The position numbers were made by a program, and so were the translations under genes. Positions 33,175 to 42,394 of a stretch of DNA of 64,000 bases are shown in pieces. The stretch is from Ahrensia sp. (GTDB lineage Bacteria; Pseudomonadota; Alphaproteobacteria; Rhizobiales; Rhizobiaceae): the NCBI GenBank assembly GCA_028817895.1, contig JAPPOQ010000030.1, forward strand, positions 248,001 through 312,000, in the 5' to 3' direction. The notes below the pieces were generated by a model. It was given only the letters and a program-made list of their open reading frames with translations, was not told where the DNA came from and ran no database searches. The first letter of the stretch is position 1, and each line of letters starts with the position of its first letter.

Positions 33175-34014
33175 TCACCTCTCCAAATGGTGGGTCAGGC
33201 GCGTCTCTAATGCGTCCCAGATGCGGCGCAGGGTTTCCACCAGCGCCAGATACATCAGCGCCGCCCACAGATAGACCTGAAAATCAAAGCTGCGGGAGAA
33301 GGCCAGACGCGTTTCGCCCATCAGGTCAAACACGGTGATGACGCTGGCAATCGCCGAGCCCTTGATCATGATGATGATCTCATTGCCGAGCGGGCGCAGC
33401 GCAATCGTCATTGCCTGCGGTGCGATGATCTGGCGGAAGATCACCTTGCGCGGAAGCCCGAGCGCCCAGCCAGCCTCGCGCTGCGTATCGGGCACGGACT
33501 GGATTGCCCCGCGATAGATTTCGGCTTGATAGGCGGCGGTGTTGAGCGTGAAGGTGAACAAAGCGCAGTAAATCGCCTCGCGGAAGAACCACCACAGGCC
33601 GATGGCTTCAAAGAAGGCGCGGAATTCGCCCGACCCGTAATAGACCAGAAAGACCTGCGCCAGAAGCGGCGTGCCACGAAAGAACGTCACATAGGCGAAA
33701 CCGATGCCGGCGACCGCCCTGTTTTGCGACAGCCGAGCCGCCGTGATGAGCATGGACAGCAACGCGCCCAGCACCAGCGATACGGCCACGATCCACACCG
33801 TCGTCCACAAGCCGCCCAGCATGCGCGGCGCATAGCGGGCGACGAAATCGTGATCATAGCCGATGATGAAATTCACCAGGATGGCGAGGCCGATCAGCGC
33901 CCAGAAAGCCGTGCCGAGCGTGCCGCCAATGCGCGCAGCGCCCCAGCCGCGCGCTTTCTGGAGAGGTGCGGGCTGCGGCTTCAACATGCGCTCGCTCACA
34001 TAGGCCGTGCGCAT
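33175..34014 (-). CDS. Polar amino acid ABC transporter permease (HisM-like)
   Basis: A 279-residue membrane permease of the HisMQ family. It has an N-terminal cytoplasmic extension and membrane helices, and the coupling loop REAGWALGLPRKVIFRQIIAP. It shares one base with the upstream permease gene (TGATG), so the two are coupled and likely form a heterodimer. Last gene of this set. The expected ATPase gene does not follow; the restriction-modification gene lies next, 70 bp away. Confidence 0.87.
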   Translation of the reverse strand: MRTAYVSERMLKPQPAPLQKARGWGAARIGGTLGTAFWALIGLAILVNFIIGYDHDFVARYAPRMLGGLWTTVWIVAVSLVLGALLSMLITAARLSQNRAVAGIGFAYVTFFRGTPLLAQVFLVYYGSGEFRAFFEAIGLWWFFREAIYCALFTFTLNTAAYQAEIYRGAIQSVPDTQREAGWALGLPRKVIFRQIIAPQAMTIALRPLGNEIIIMIKGSAIASVITVFDLMGETRLAFSRSFDFQVYLWAALMYLALVETLRRIWDALETRLTHHLER

Positions 34015-34721
34015 CAGCGTGCCTCCCCGCGCCGGGTCCAGCGTTCCACCTTGCCAAGGCCGAAGGCGGAGATCAGCGAGAAAGCCAGATAAATGAGGCA
34101 GGCCACCATGTAGAACAGAAACGGCTCTTTCGTGTTGCCAACCGCAACGGAGGTGCGCCGCAACAGATCATCCAACGCGATGACGGAAACAAGCGCCGTT
34201 TCTTTCAGCAGGATCAGCCAGAGATTGGAAAGGCCCGGCAAGGCAAGGCGGATGAGCTGCGGCAGGATCACGCTTTGCAACGTCGCGCGGCGCGACATGC
34301 CGAGCGCCCAGGCCGCCTCGCCCTGCCCTTTGGGAATGGCCTTGAGCGCCGCGACGAAGACTTCGCTGGAAAAGGCGGAAAAAACCAGCGCCAGCGCGAT
34401 CATGCCCGCGACAAAGCCCGAAACCTCGACATAGGTATCGGTAAAAAGTCCGATGAAGGCTTGCAGCGCGATCTGACCACCATAATAGACGATGAACAGC
34501 GTCAACAATTCCGGCACGCCACGAAAAATAGTGGTGTAGATGTTGGCCCCGCGGCGCAGCGCCGGTTCGCCGGAAACCTTGGCCAGCGCGATCAGAAAGC
34601 CAAGCACAAGGCCGAATGGCAGCGTCGCCAGCGCAAGCCTGATTGTGAGCCATGCGCCTGCGGCGAGTTCATCGCCCCAGCCGGTCTCACCGAAGGATAA
34701 AAGGGCCAGGCTCTCTGCCAT
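34014..34721 (-). CDS. Polar amino acid ABC transporter permease (HisQ-like)
   Basis: A 235-residue membrane permease of the HisMQ family with the coupling loop GEAAWALGMSRRATLQSVILP and the TIFRGVPELL motif near the start of the core. It lies between the binding protein gene (105 bp upstream) and the second permease. Specificity cannot be told; the family covers histidine, arginine, octopine and other polar amino acids. Confidence 0.88.
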   Translation of the reverse strand: MAESLALLSFGETGWGDELAAGAWLTIRLALATLPFGLVLGFLIALAKVSGEPALRRGANIYTTIFRGVPELLTLFIVYYGGQIALQAFIGLFTDTYVEVSGFVAGMIALALVFSAFSSEVFVAALKAIPKGQGEAAWALGMSRRATLQSVILPQLIRLALPGLSNLWLILLKETALVSVIALDDLLRRTSVAVGNTKEPFLFYMVACLIYLAFSLISAFGLGKVERWTRRGEAR

Positions 34722-34826
34722 TGTCAGTTTCGGCGCGTGGTCAAGTCAGACGGTGCGTCCGTTGACTGCCCGCGCGAAGTTGCGGGCCGGATGGCTTAGA
34801 TCGCCACCCGGCCCGTCAAACTGTGA

Positions 34827-35594
34827 TCAATAGACGGAGAAGTCGAAATATTTGTCGTTGATCTCTTTGTATTTGCCGTTGGCAAGGATCGCGGCAATGG
34901 CGGCGTTGAACTTCTCGCGAAGCTCATCCTCGCCCTTGCGCACCGCAATGCCGGCACCATCGCCAAAATATTTGGGATCATTTTCCATCATCCCAACCAT
35001 CTTGGCGCCGCTTCCGGCTTCAGTCTTCAGATATTCGCCGAGCACCACAGAATCAGCCGCCACAGCATCGAGACGACCGGCCGCAAGGTCTGCATTGGCC
35101 TCATCCTGCGTCGGGTAAAGCTTGATGGTCGAGCCGGTATATTTGTCCTCCAGGAAGGTCGCATGCGTGGTGGAGGACTGGGTGCCGATCGTCTTACCTT
35201 CAAGCGCGGCGGGCGTGGTTTCGATCAGATCAGTGTCCTTCGGCGCGATCAAGGCCGGTGGTGTGGAGTAGTATTTGTCGGAAAAATCGACTGTCTTCTT
35301 ACGTTCTTCGGTGATCGACATAGATGCGATGATCGCATCATATTTGTTGGCCAGAAGCGCAGGGATGATGCCATCCCAATCCTGCGCCACGAAGGTGCAT
35401 TCCACTTTCATTTCCTCGCAAAGTGCATTGGCAATGTCAATGTCGAAACCCTTCAGCTCACCCGATGCATCTTTAAAGTTGAAGGGAGGGTAAGCGCCCT
35501 CCGTGCCGATGCGAACCTTGTCCATTGAAAAAGCGCTGCCCGCCATAGCCGAGACAGCCACCGCAACGGCGGCAAGTTTGATTGCAAAACGCAT
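34827..35594 (-). CDS. Periplasmic amino acid-binding protein (family 3)
   Basis: A 255-residue solute-binding protein with a signal peptide ending GSAFS. The mature start KVRIGTEGAYPPFNFKD and the following GFDIDIANALCEEM are standard for the HisJ/ArgT family. I chose the start at 35594 because a GGGG site and the signal peptide support it, against a longer frame from 35723. It binds a polar amino acid, probably basic, and delivers it to the two permeases downstream. Confidence 0.9.
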   Translation of the reverse strand: MRFAIKLAAVAVAVSAMAGSAFSMDKVRIGTEGAYPPFNFKDASGELKGFDIDIANALCEEMKVECTFVAQDWDGIIPALLANKYDAIIASMSITEERKKTVDFSDKYYSTPPALIAPKDTDLIETTPAALEGKTIGTQSSTTHATFLEDKYTGSTIKLYPTQDEANADLAAGRLDAVAADSVVLGEYLKTEAGSGAKMVGMMENDPKYFGDGAGIAVRKGEDELREKFNAAIAAILANGKYKEINDKYFDFSVY

Positions 35595-35735
35595 GTGAAC
35601 CCCTTGTATGTTGAACCGGCCCCACCCTAAATTCAGGGACCGCTGGAGTTCAATGTGCAACCGATCAACAATCGAATGCAAGCGGCTTGTTGCGGTCAGG
35701 GTCGACAAGTCCTGCATCGACAAAGGCGATCCAGC

Positions 35736-37796
35736 TTAAGCGTCGCGCCCGCGCCAGCGTTTGATAAGATCGCTGCCCTTTCGGGCTGTATCGATGGCGT
35801 TTGAATTGCGGAAGACATCCACATCGGCACCGGGAAGCCAGGCGTCCGGCAGTTTGCGGAAGCGTAATCGCATAGGCGTGGACATACCTTCACCAAAGGC
35901 AATGGCTTCTCGATTGGCCAGCGACGAGAGGAATTTCACTGCACTGGCCGACGAGGCCGAGATGGCGCCGCGAATGATGTCCTGATCGAAATCATTGGTC
36001 AGCCGAAGGGCGAACACAGTCGAGCATTGCGACAAAATCGTCGCGTCTAGCTCGGAAGGCCGCTGCGACACGATCGCTAGAAAAGCACCGTATTTGCGGC
36101 CCTCTTTTGCGATGCGAGAGATTGCGCGACGGGTCGGCTCAAACCCGCCCTTGTGGGTCGGAATGTAGCGATGTGCCTCCTCGCAAACGACCAGCACCTT
36201 CAGATTGCCCTGCGCTGCCACCGCAAGGTCGAACGACAAGCGGCAAAGAACCGAAGCAACGGCATCGACAACTTCGCCCGGCATTCCGGCCATTTTAACA
36301 AGTGTTATCAATGAATTAGGTGAGTTTCCGAAGCAGAAAAGCTTTGAAACGATGCTGTCGGCGATATCAGAAATTGTCGAATGGCGGAACATGAACGCAT
36401 AGCGCTTGTCGTTGCAATGGGCGACGATCCGTGCACGCAACGTTTTCAAAGTGGGTTTGCGGAAATTCGATTCCAGCATTCCGAGTTCTTCATCGATCAA
36501 TGCCAGCACATCGCCGATCCTGTATGGCACAGCGGTGTCGGCGGTGAAGGAGTTGGTTGTCGCACGTGAACGCAGGCTTATGCGCTCATCGCCACCATGA
36601 AACTTGACTTTCGCTTCGGGGATAAATTCGCGCAGAATGTCCACTTCTTCAACGACCACCGGCTTCCCGCGGAACAGGACTTCAACATATTCCTCCAGTT
36701 GCAACATCCAGAACGGCAGATCGAACTCAGACTGCTCAATGATGTTGGCCTCCGGAAAGGCGCGGGCATATTCGTCGTGAGGATCGAGTATGACTGTGCG
36801 CAAGTCTGGCACAAACTCCTGCGCAGCATGCAGCAAGAGCGAAACCGACGCTGACTTTCCCGAGCCCGTCGAGCCCAAAATTGCGAAGTGTTTCGATAGC
36901 ATCTCTGCGATGTCGACGATGGCCGGAATCGACTCATCCTGCGACACGCTGCCAATGTGGGCTTTCAGCGTCCCGCTGGCAGCGTAGATGGCCGCCAGAT
37001 CTTGAGCTCGAATTTGGTGCACCACGGCTCCGACACCCGGATATGAAGAAATGCCTTTTCTGAATATCGGCATTCCATCCACCGGAGACTCGGTGAGTTC
37101 CCCCTGCAGTTCCACCTGAAAGCGCAGCATGGCGTGCCCTTCTGGCGAGAACTCGCCATTCGGCAAGTCGATGTCGCAGATGGATCCGACGACGCGGTTT
37201 TCACCCACGGTGATGGACAGCATGCGACCGACGGCCCAGGTCCGCTTGGTCAGTGTGTCAACGCATGACGTGTCACCCTGCACGACGGCCATTGAGCCGT
37301 TACAGGAAACGACGAAAGCTTCAGGCCGTTCGTCGCGCTTCATACGATTGTAAAAGGGGACTTCTCGGTTGTTGCTTTGTTGCGGAGGTCTGAAGCTGAT
37401 CAGAGGCTCTGCCCGTGGTGGTGGAGGCGCAGCTTTCTTGGTGTCGATGCCGAATTTCTGTGACGTCTGCTGGCGCAATTGCTCAAAGGGATCTTTGCGC
37501 TCGCCCTTTTCTTCCTCCTCTCCGCCGAAATTGGCAAAGCCGCGTGCGCGAATGTCGGCACCATCGGCCGACAGGGGCAACTTTGACGCAGCCTCATCCT
37601 CAGTATCAAACGTCGAAGCGTATGTTTGACCCGTATGTTCAGCAGAAGGTCTTGGAGCTGGTTGGAGGTCGGCACTTTGTGGAGCAGCCTGAGCGTATCT
37701 CTGGACAGCCGCCACCGAAACCGCGGAAGCGTTGCTGCTGGAAGCTCTGGAGCCCGTGGTTGCGTAAATGCGGCGCATCAGCGCTTCATTATCCAT
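35736..37796 (-). CDS. HerA-type hexameric ATPase/translocase (DUF87), no NurA partner
   Basis: A 686-residue protein. Residues 1-150 are low-complexity (Ser/Ala/Gln-rich, with a Pro/Lys patch) and probably disordered. A HAS-barrel-like segment follows. The ATPase has Walker A LGSTGSGKSASVSLL, Walker B LKVLVVCEEAHRYIP and an arginine finger and sensor region (RIAKEGRKYGAFLAIVSQRP). HerA proteins move DNA in repair, conjugation or defence (Sir2-HerA, DUF4297-HerA), usually beside a nuclease or effector. None is adjacent here. The start at 37796 follows AAGGGG. Confidence 0.82.
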   Translation of the reverse strand: MDNEALMRRIYATTGSRASSSNASAVSVAAVQRYAQAAPQSADLQPAPRPSAEHTGQTYASTFDTEDEAASKLPLSADGADIRARGFANFGGEEEEKGERKDPFEQLRQQTSQKFGIDTKKAAPPPPRAEPLISFRPPQQSNNREVPFYNRMKRDERPEAFVVSCNGSMAVVQGDTSCVDTLTKRTWAVGRMLSITVGENRVVGSICDIDLPNGEFSPEGHAMLRFQVELQGELTESPVDGMPIFRKGISSYPGVGAVVHQIRAQDLAAIYAASGTLKAHIGSVSQDESIPAIVDIAEMLSKHFAILGSTGSGKSASVSLLLHAAQEFVPDLRTVILDPHDEYARAFPEANIIEQSEFDLPFWMLQLEEYVEVLFRGKPVVVEEVDILREFIPEAKVKFHGGDERISLRSRATTNSFTADTAVPYRIGDVLALIDEELGMLESNFRKPTLKTLRARIVAHCNDKRYAFMFRHSTISDIADSIVSKLFCFGNSPNSLITLVKMAGMPGEVVDAVASVLCRLSFDLAVAAQGNLKVLVVCEEAHRYIPTHKGGFEPTRRAISRIAKEGRKYGAFLAIVSQRPSELDATILSQCSTVFALRLTNDFDQDIIRGAISASSASAVKFLSSLANREAIAFGEGMSTPMRLRFRKLPDAWLPGADVDVFRNSNAIDTARKGSDLIKRWRGRDA

Positions 37797-37985
37797 ACCA
37801 TCCCCTTGATTGCTATTTGTGACGACTGTCACCCTTCGCAGACGCTACACCCACACTGTTAAGATAAGGTGATGGTGGCAGACCCGCCCTCCAAACCCCA
37901 ACGTCTCGTCAAGCGTTGGGTATGGCTGTTCCCGTTGCCGCTGATCTGATACCGCAGCAGCAACAGTTTTCCTTTGGAACGCCCA

Positions 37986-39404
37986 ATGTCTTCCAGTTCG
38001 CGCACACCTCCGTCGTCATCGCCTCAAAAGAACGGCGGTCACGCAGTTCGTGGCGTTACTTCAACGCAGGAAGCAGCGTCATGGCTGCTTGCACGCGGTA
38101 TTGAAGACATCGAGTGCATCACGCCGGATATGGCGGGCGTTGCACGCGGCAAGATGATGCCATCCTCGAAGTTTCTGTCGGCAGCATCGCTCGCTTTGCC
38201 ATCTTCTATCTTCATGCAGACCATTTCCGGCGATTATCCGGAAGAAAATGAGACGTTTCACTATCCACCGCATGACGGCGATTTGCGGTTGATGGCTGAT
38301 CTTTCGACGCTGTCGGCTGTACCGTGGGAAAGCGATCCGACCGCGCAAGTGATCTGCGATATGGCGACGCATAGCGGCGATGTGGTTCCCTACACACCGC
38401 GCAATGTGTTGCGGCGCGTGGTCGATGCCTATGACAAGCGGGGATGGCAGCCGGTCGTCGCCCCGGAGATCGAGTTTTATCTCGTCAAAACCAATGAAGA
38501 CCCGGATTTTCCGCTCGAACCGCCGATTGGTCGATCCGGTCGCCAAATTGCAGGGGGAAGCTCTTATTCCATCGCGGGTGTCAATGAATTCGATGATTTC
38601 ATTGACGATGTTTACGACTACTCGTCGGCCCAGGGCTTGGAAATCGAAACTCTAATTCACGAGGAAGGCGCCGCCCAGCTTGAGATCAACCTCAATCACG
38701 GACCGCCGCTGGAGCTTGCTGATCAGGTATTTCTGTTCAAACGCACCATTCGTGAGGCCGCGTTGAAACACTCCATGTACGCGACCTTCATGGCCAAGCC
38801 GATTCAGGGGCAACCTGGTTCCGCCATGCATATCCACCAATCCGTTATAGACAAGGACAGCGGAGCCAACATTTTCTCCAATCAGGATGGATCAGAAAGC
38901 GAGAACTTTCGCGCCTTTATCGGTGGCATGCAGCATTATCTTCCCAAGGCCCTCGTGATGATGGCGCCATATGTCAATTCCTACCGCAGACTTGCCACCC
39001 ACACATCAGCACCGGTGAACACGCGCTGGGGCTATGACAATCGCACGACGGGCCTGCGCGTTCCGCATTCAGGGCCTGAAGCCCGTCGCGTTGAAAATCG
39101 TATCCCCTCCTCGGACGCCAATCCCTATTTGGCTCTCGCGGCTTCACTGGCCTGCGGCCTGTTGGGCATTGAACATGGTCTGGTGCCGGATTCCGCAGTT
39201 TCCGATACTGCCAATGAGGGCAGTAACGATCTGCCGCGCAGCTTGCTGGATGGCCTGGCTCTGTTTGAAAGTGACGATGCTCTCAAGAGTGTTTTCGGTG
39301 AAGAATTCACCGGCATTTATGCGGCGCTGAAACGTGAGGAATTTGAAACCTTTATGCGCGTCATCTCACCATGGGAACGCGAATATCTGTTGCTGAATGT
39401 CTAA
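37986..39404 (+). CDS. puuA: Glutamine synthetase-like gamma-glutamylputrescine synthetase
   Basis: A 472-residue member of the glutamine synthetase superfamily, shorter and more diverged than GlnA. It keeps the Glu/His metal sites (APEIEFYL, HEEGAAQLEINL and GSAMHIHQS) and the RVPHSGPEARRVENRIPSSDANPYL block that binds ATP and glutamate. Enzymes of this type ligate glutamate to putrescine or other amines. The next gene, an FAD oxidase overlapping by eight bases, and the potFGHI genes elsewhere in the window point to PuuA function. The start at 37986 is chosen over an in-frame TTG at 37974. Confidence 0.8.
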   Translation: MSSSSRTPPSSSPQKNGGHAVRGVTSTQEAASWLLARGIEDIECITPDMAGVARGKMMPSSKFLSAASLALPSSIFMQTISGDYPEENETFHYPPHDGDLRLMADLSTLSAVPWESDPTAQVICDMATHSGDVVPYTPRNVLRRVVDAYDKRGWQPVVAPEIEFYLVKTNEDPDFPLEPPIGRSGRQIAGGSSYSIAGVNEFDDFIDDVYDYSSAQGLEIETLIHEEGAAQLEINLNHGPPLELADQVFLFKRTIREAALKHSMYATFMAKPIQGQPGSAMHIHQSVIDKDSGANIFSNQDGSESENFRAFIGGMQHYLPKALVMMAPYVNSYRRLATHTSAPVNTRWGYDNRTTGLRVPHSGPEARRVENRIPSSDANPYLALAASLACGLLGIEHGLVPDSAVSDTANEGSNDLPRSLLDGLALFESDDALKSVFGEEFTGIYAALKREEFETFMRVISPWEREYLLLNV

Positions 39405-40701
39405 GGAAAATTACCAATCCCCCATTTCGCCCGGTCGCTCCTGGTACGAAGACAGTTGCGGCGAGCGCCCGACCTATGCGCCGCTCGATGGAGAGACATC
39501 CTGCGATGTCGCCATCATCGGGGGCGGCTTTTGCGGATTGTCCGCAGCTCTTCATTTGGCAGAAGGCGGAACGAATGTGGTGCTGCTTGAGGCGCACAGG
39601 ATCGGCGATGGCGCGTCAGGGCGCAATGGCGGACAGATGGGCAGCGGCCAGCGCGCCGACATTCTTGAACTTGAAGAAGAACTCGGTTTCCAACGTGCCA
39701 AAGCGCTTTGGGACCTGGCAGAAGACGCAAAGCACTCTCTGCTTCAAACGGCCTACCGACATAACTTTACGTGCGATTTTGCGCCGGGCCAGCTCACCCC
39801 GGTGCACAAATCCAAATATGAAGATGATTGCAGGCGTGAGGTCGAGGCCCTTGCCACGCGTTTCGGCTATGATGAGATGTCCTATCTCGACCAGCAGGCC
39901 ATGGCCGAAGCGCTGGGAAGCGGCGCCTATTTCGGCGGGACCAACGATGTTGGAACCGGCCACATTCACCCGATGAAATATCTTATCGGGCTGGCTTCTG
40001 CCGCACATCACGCCGGGGCCCAGCTGCATGAACAGACTGCGGCAACGGCAATCGAAGGGTCGTCGAAATCCGGTTCCAGATTCAGGATCAAGACCAAGCA
40101 TGGGACGATATCGGCAAATGCGTGTCTGCTAGCGATGAACGGGCATCATGGCGACCTGCGAGATGAACTCGCCGCGCATGTACTGCCCCTGCAAAGCTTC
40201 ATCGGCGCGACCGAGCCACTGCCTGATGACACACCGGTGCTGCCCGGAGGGCAGGCTGTCGACGACAGCCGTTTCGTCGTTCGATATTTCCGAAAGTCTG
40301 CGGACAATCGCCTGCTTTTCGGCGGAAGAGAGGCCTATGGTGCCGCCACACCCAAAGACATCGAAAAGGTGATCCGAAGGCAGATCACCGAGATTTACCC
40401 GTATCTACACGACGTTGCGATCACGCATGCCTGGGGTGGCAGTGTCGCAATTACCATGCCGCGCATGCCCTATGTGCGTGAATTGGAACCCGGCTTGTGG
40501 ACGGCAGGCGGGTTTTCCGGTCACGGCGTGATGATGTCGAATTATGCAGGTCGGCTGCTCGCGGAGCATCTGCTGGATGGAAGCGAGCAACTCAAGCTCT
40601 TGTTGGACCTCAAGATTCCCGCCTTCCCCGGCGGCAAACTGCTGCGACACCCGCTCAAGGTGCTGGCTTTGACCTGGTATTCCCTGCTCGACAGGCTTTG
40701 A
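39397..40701 (+). CDS. puuB: FAD-dependent gamma-glutamylputrescine oxidase
   Basis: A 434-residue DAO-family flavoprotein. The FAD loop VAIIGGGFCGLSAALHLAEGG is near residue 30, followed by GASGRNGGQMGSGQR, typical of PuuB/YurR oxidases. The C-terminal WGGSVAITMPRMPYV and GFSGHGVMMSNYAG contact FAD. It would oxidise gamma-glutamylputrescine to the aldehyde. Its ATG lies in the last codons of puuA (ATGTCTAA), so expression is coupled. No aldehyde dehydrogenase or PuuD hydrolase is next to it. Confidence 0.82.
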   Translation: MSKENYQSPISPGRSWYEDSCGERPTYAPLDGETSCDVAIIGGGFCGLSAALHLAEGGTNVVLLEAHRIGDGASGRNGGQMGSGQRADILELEEELGFQRAKALWDLAEDAKHSLLQTAYRHNFTCDFAPGQLTPVHKSKYEDDCRREVEALATRFGYDEMSYLDQQAMAEALGSGAYFGGTNDVGTGHIHPMKYLIGLASAAHHAGAQLHEQTAATAIEGSSKSGSRFRIKTKHGTISANACLLAMNGHHGDLRDELAAHVLPLQSFIGATEPLPDDTPVLPGGQAVDDSRFVVRYFRKSADNRLLFGGREAYGAATPKDIEKVIRRQITEIYPYLHDVAITHAWGGSVAITMPRMPYVRELEPGLWTAGGFSGHGVMMSNYAGRLLAEHLLDGSEQLKLLLDLKIPAFPGGKLLRHPLKVLALTWYSLLDRL

Positions 40702-40851
40702 TTCGACGGAAGTCAGTGTGCGAATCTGCACAGACTCCGTCGTACAGACGGTCGACCCTGCAAGAAGCGGCTCGGATGTGTTACGATCACCAAGGCGTCG
40801 CCCATCTCGCCCGGGTCGCAAGAGGGGACGCGGCGGTAGGGGAGCGTTGCC

Positions 40852-42384
40852 ATGACACAGACAGTGAAACCAGACAGCCAGTCGCCAGCGGACATGCAAG
40901 GGCCGCCACCCCCGCCAAATGACAATCCGGGGCGTCTCGTCGATGCCTTCATGATCATATCCCTGGTCATCGGGCTTTCCCTGATGGCCGGTTCCAAGAT
41001 GCTGGGCTTCTACACGGCGGCGGAGAGCCGTCTCATTCTTGTCATGGGACTGGGCATCGTTCTGGGTGCGCTCGGCTCGGCGGCGATGATCCAGTATCGC
41101 ACCTGGGTGATCACGGGTGGCGCGGCCATCGGGCTTATACTGGGCTGGTTTCTTTCTCACACCTCCGGCAGCAACTACGCGATTGTGCAGCTCAAAAAGC
41201 TCCCACCGGAAGCGACCGCGACCTTGTTCGACACGGAGGAGTTTTATAGGGCCCAAACCACGCGAGCGCACGAGTTCATCGTGTTGCCGGATCAGGTGAA
41301 AGCCAAGACTTTTCAAGCCGAGATCGCGATTGGAGATGACAATCCCATGATGTTCGGCTGCATTCCCTCTGAAGCTGTTCATGATGCGATGGGCACAGGC
41401 GAACCCGTTAGCTGGAACTACCACCTGGCAGAAGCGGGCCAGCGAGCGCGGTTGCTAGATGACGATACGAAAGTCATTGCAGAAGAAGGCCCGTGCACGG
41501 TTGCATCCTTGTCAGAACCGCCAAAGTCATCCTGGCGAGATGTCTTTGCAATGGTTGCATTCGCGGCCGACCAATCGACCGGCGAACTTCTTGATGCGCT
41601 TCGGTCGAAATCGAGCTTTGTGAGGCGCAGCGCCCGCTCCGGTCTGGCCCAGAGGGGACCCGCAGCGATCCCCGAGATGATGCAGGCGCTGACCTCGCGC
41701 TCCGATTACCGCACGCAGCTTGGCGTGCTCGTGGCCGCCTCGGACATGCTGAATGCCGATCCGTCCTTGCGAAATTCTATCGGCCAATCAATGGACGACG
41801 TTCAGCTTCAGCGTCTTGCAGACTTGGCGGGACATCGTGATGCGACCATGCGCTCCTACGCGGTCAGCATTCTCAATCAAATGGAAGATCCGAGGGTGGC
41901 CGAAGCCGTGGCCGGATCGCTGGCCCGGGCTGCACCTGAGGCGGAGGCTGACTTGCTTGTTTCACTGAAGGAGCAACTCAGCGATTCACAATCGCCACAG
42001 GGCAATTCTGCCGTCACACAGGCGGTGCGCAGCTTTCAGGTGACCCGAGCCAGCCGACCACAATCTGAGACGCAGACAGCCTTGATCGAGCAGATCGAAC
42101 AGGCCGCTACAGGCAACAAGGCCGCTGCCGATATGGTCTTTGTTCAACTCGGAGCTTTCACAGATGAAGATAAAGCACGCGCTTTCGCTGCGAAACTCAA
42201 TGAGAGCCAATCCCTGGCCAAGATCAGCGTGACGCAGAAACGTCCCAATGACCCGCTGGTTCGGGTGGTTGCCGGACACTACCAACCGCGCAGCGAGGCA
42301 GAGGCGCTTCGAAACCGGTTGGTTGAAGAACGCATTGTTGAAGATGCATTCTTGTCGAGCTTCCCGGATGTGATCGCTCAATGA
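40852..42384 (+). CDS. Membrane protein with HEAT-like repeats and C-terminal SPOR-like domain
   Basis: A 510-residue protein. A Pro-rich N-terminal tail is followed by three predicted membrane helices (about residues 28-105). A soluble region has short helical repeats resembling HEAT repeats (RSARSGLAQRGPAAIPEMMQ, RDATMRSYAVSILNQMEDPR). At the C-terminus DMVFVQLGAFTDEDKARAFA and VRVVAGHYQPRSEAEALRNR form a SPOR-like fold, the domain that binds denuded peptidoglycan. A cell-envelope role is likely, but I do not recognise the full protein. A GGGGAGC site precedes the ATG. Confidence 0.65.
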   Translation: MTQTVKPDSQSPADMQGPPPPPNDNPGRLVDAFMIISLVIGLSLMAGSKMLGFYTAAESRLILVMGLGIVLGALGSAAMIQYRTWVITGGAAIGLILGWFLSHTSGSNYAIVQLKKLPPEATATLFDTEEFYRAQTTRAHEFIVLPDQVKAKTFQAEIAIGDDNPMMFGCIPSEAVHDAMGTGEPVSWNYHLAEAGQRARLLDDDTKVIAEEGPCTVASLSEPPKSSWRDVFAMVAFAADQSTGELLDALRSKSSFVRRSARSGLAQRGPAAIPEMMQALTSRSDYRTQLGVLVAASDMLNADPSLRNSIGQSMDDVQLQRLADLAGHRDATMRSYAVSILNQMEDPRVAEAVAGSLARAAPEAEADLLVSLKEQLSDSQSPQGNSAVTQAVRSFQVTRASRPQSETQTALIEQIEQAATGNKAAADMVFVQLGAFTDEDKARAFAAKLNESQSLAKISVTQKRPNDPLVRVVAGHYQPRSEAEALRNRLVEERIVEDAFLSSFPDVIAQ

Positions 42385-42394
42385 ACCGGCGACC

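Noticed and set aside
35736-37796. HerA as part of a known two-gene defence system (Sir2-HerA, NurA-HerA)
   Set aside because: Both neighbours are ordinary metabolic or transport genes and no nuclease or Sir2 gene lies within several kb.
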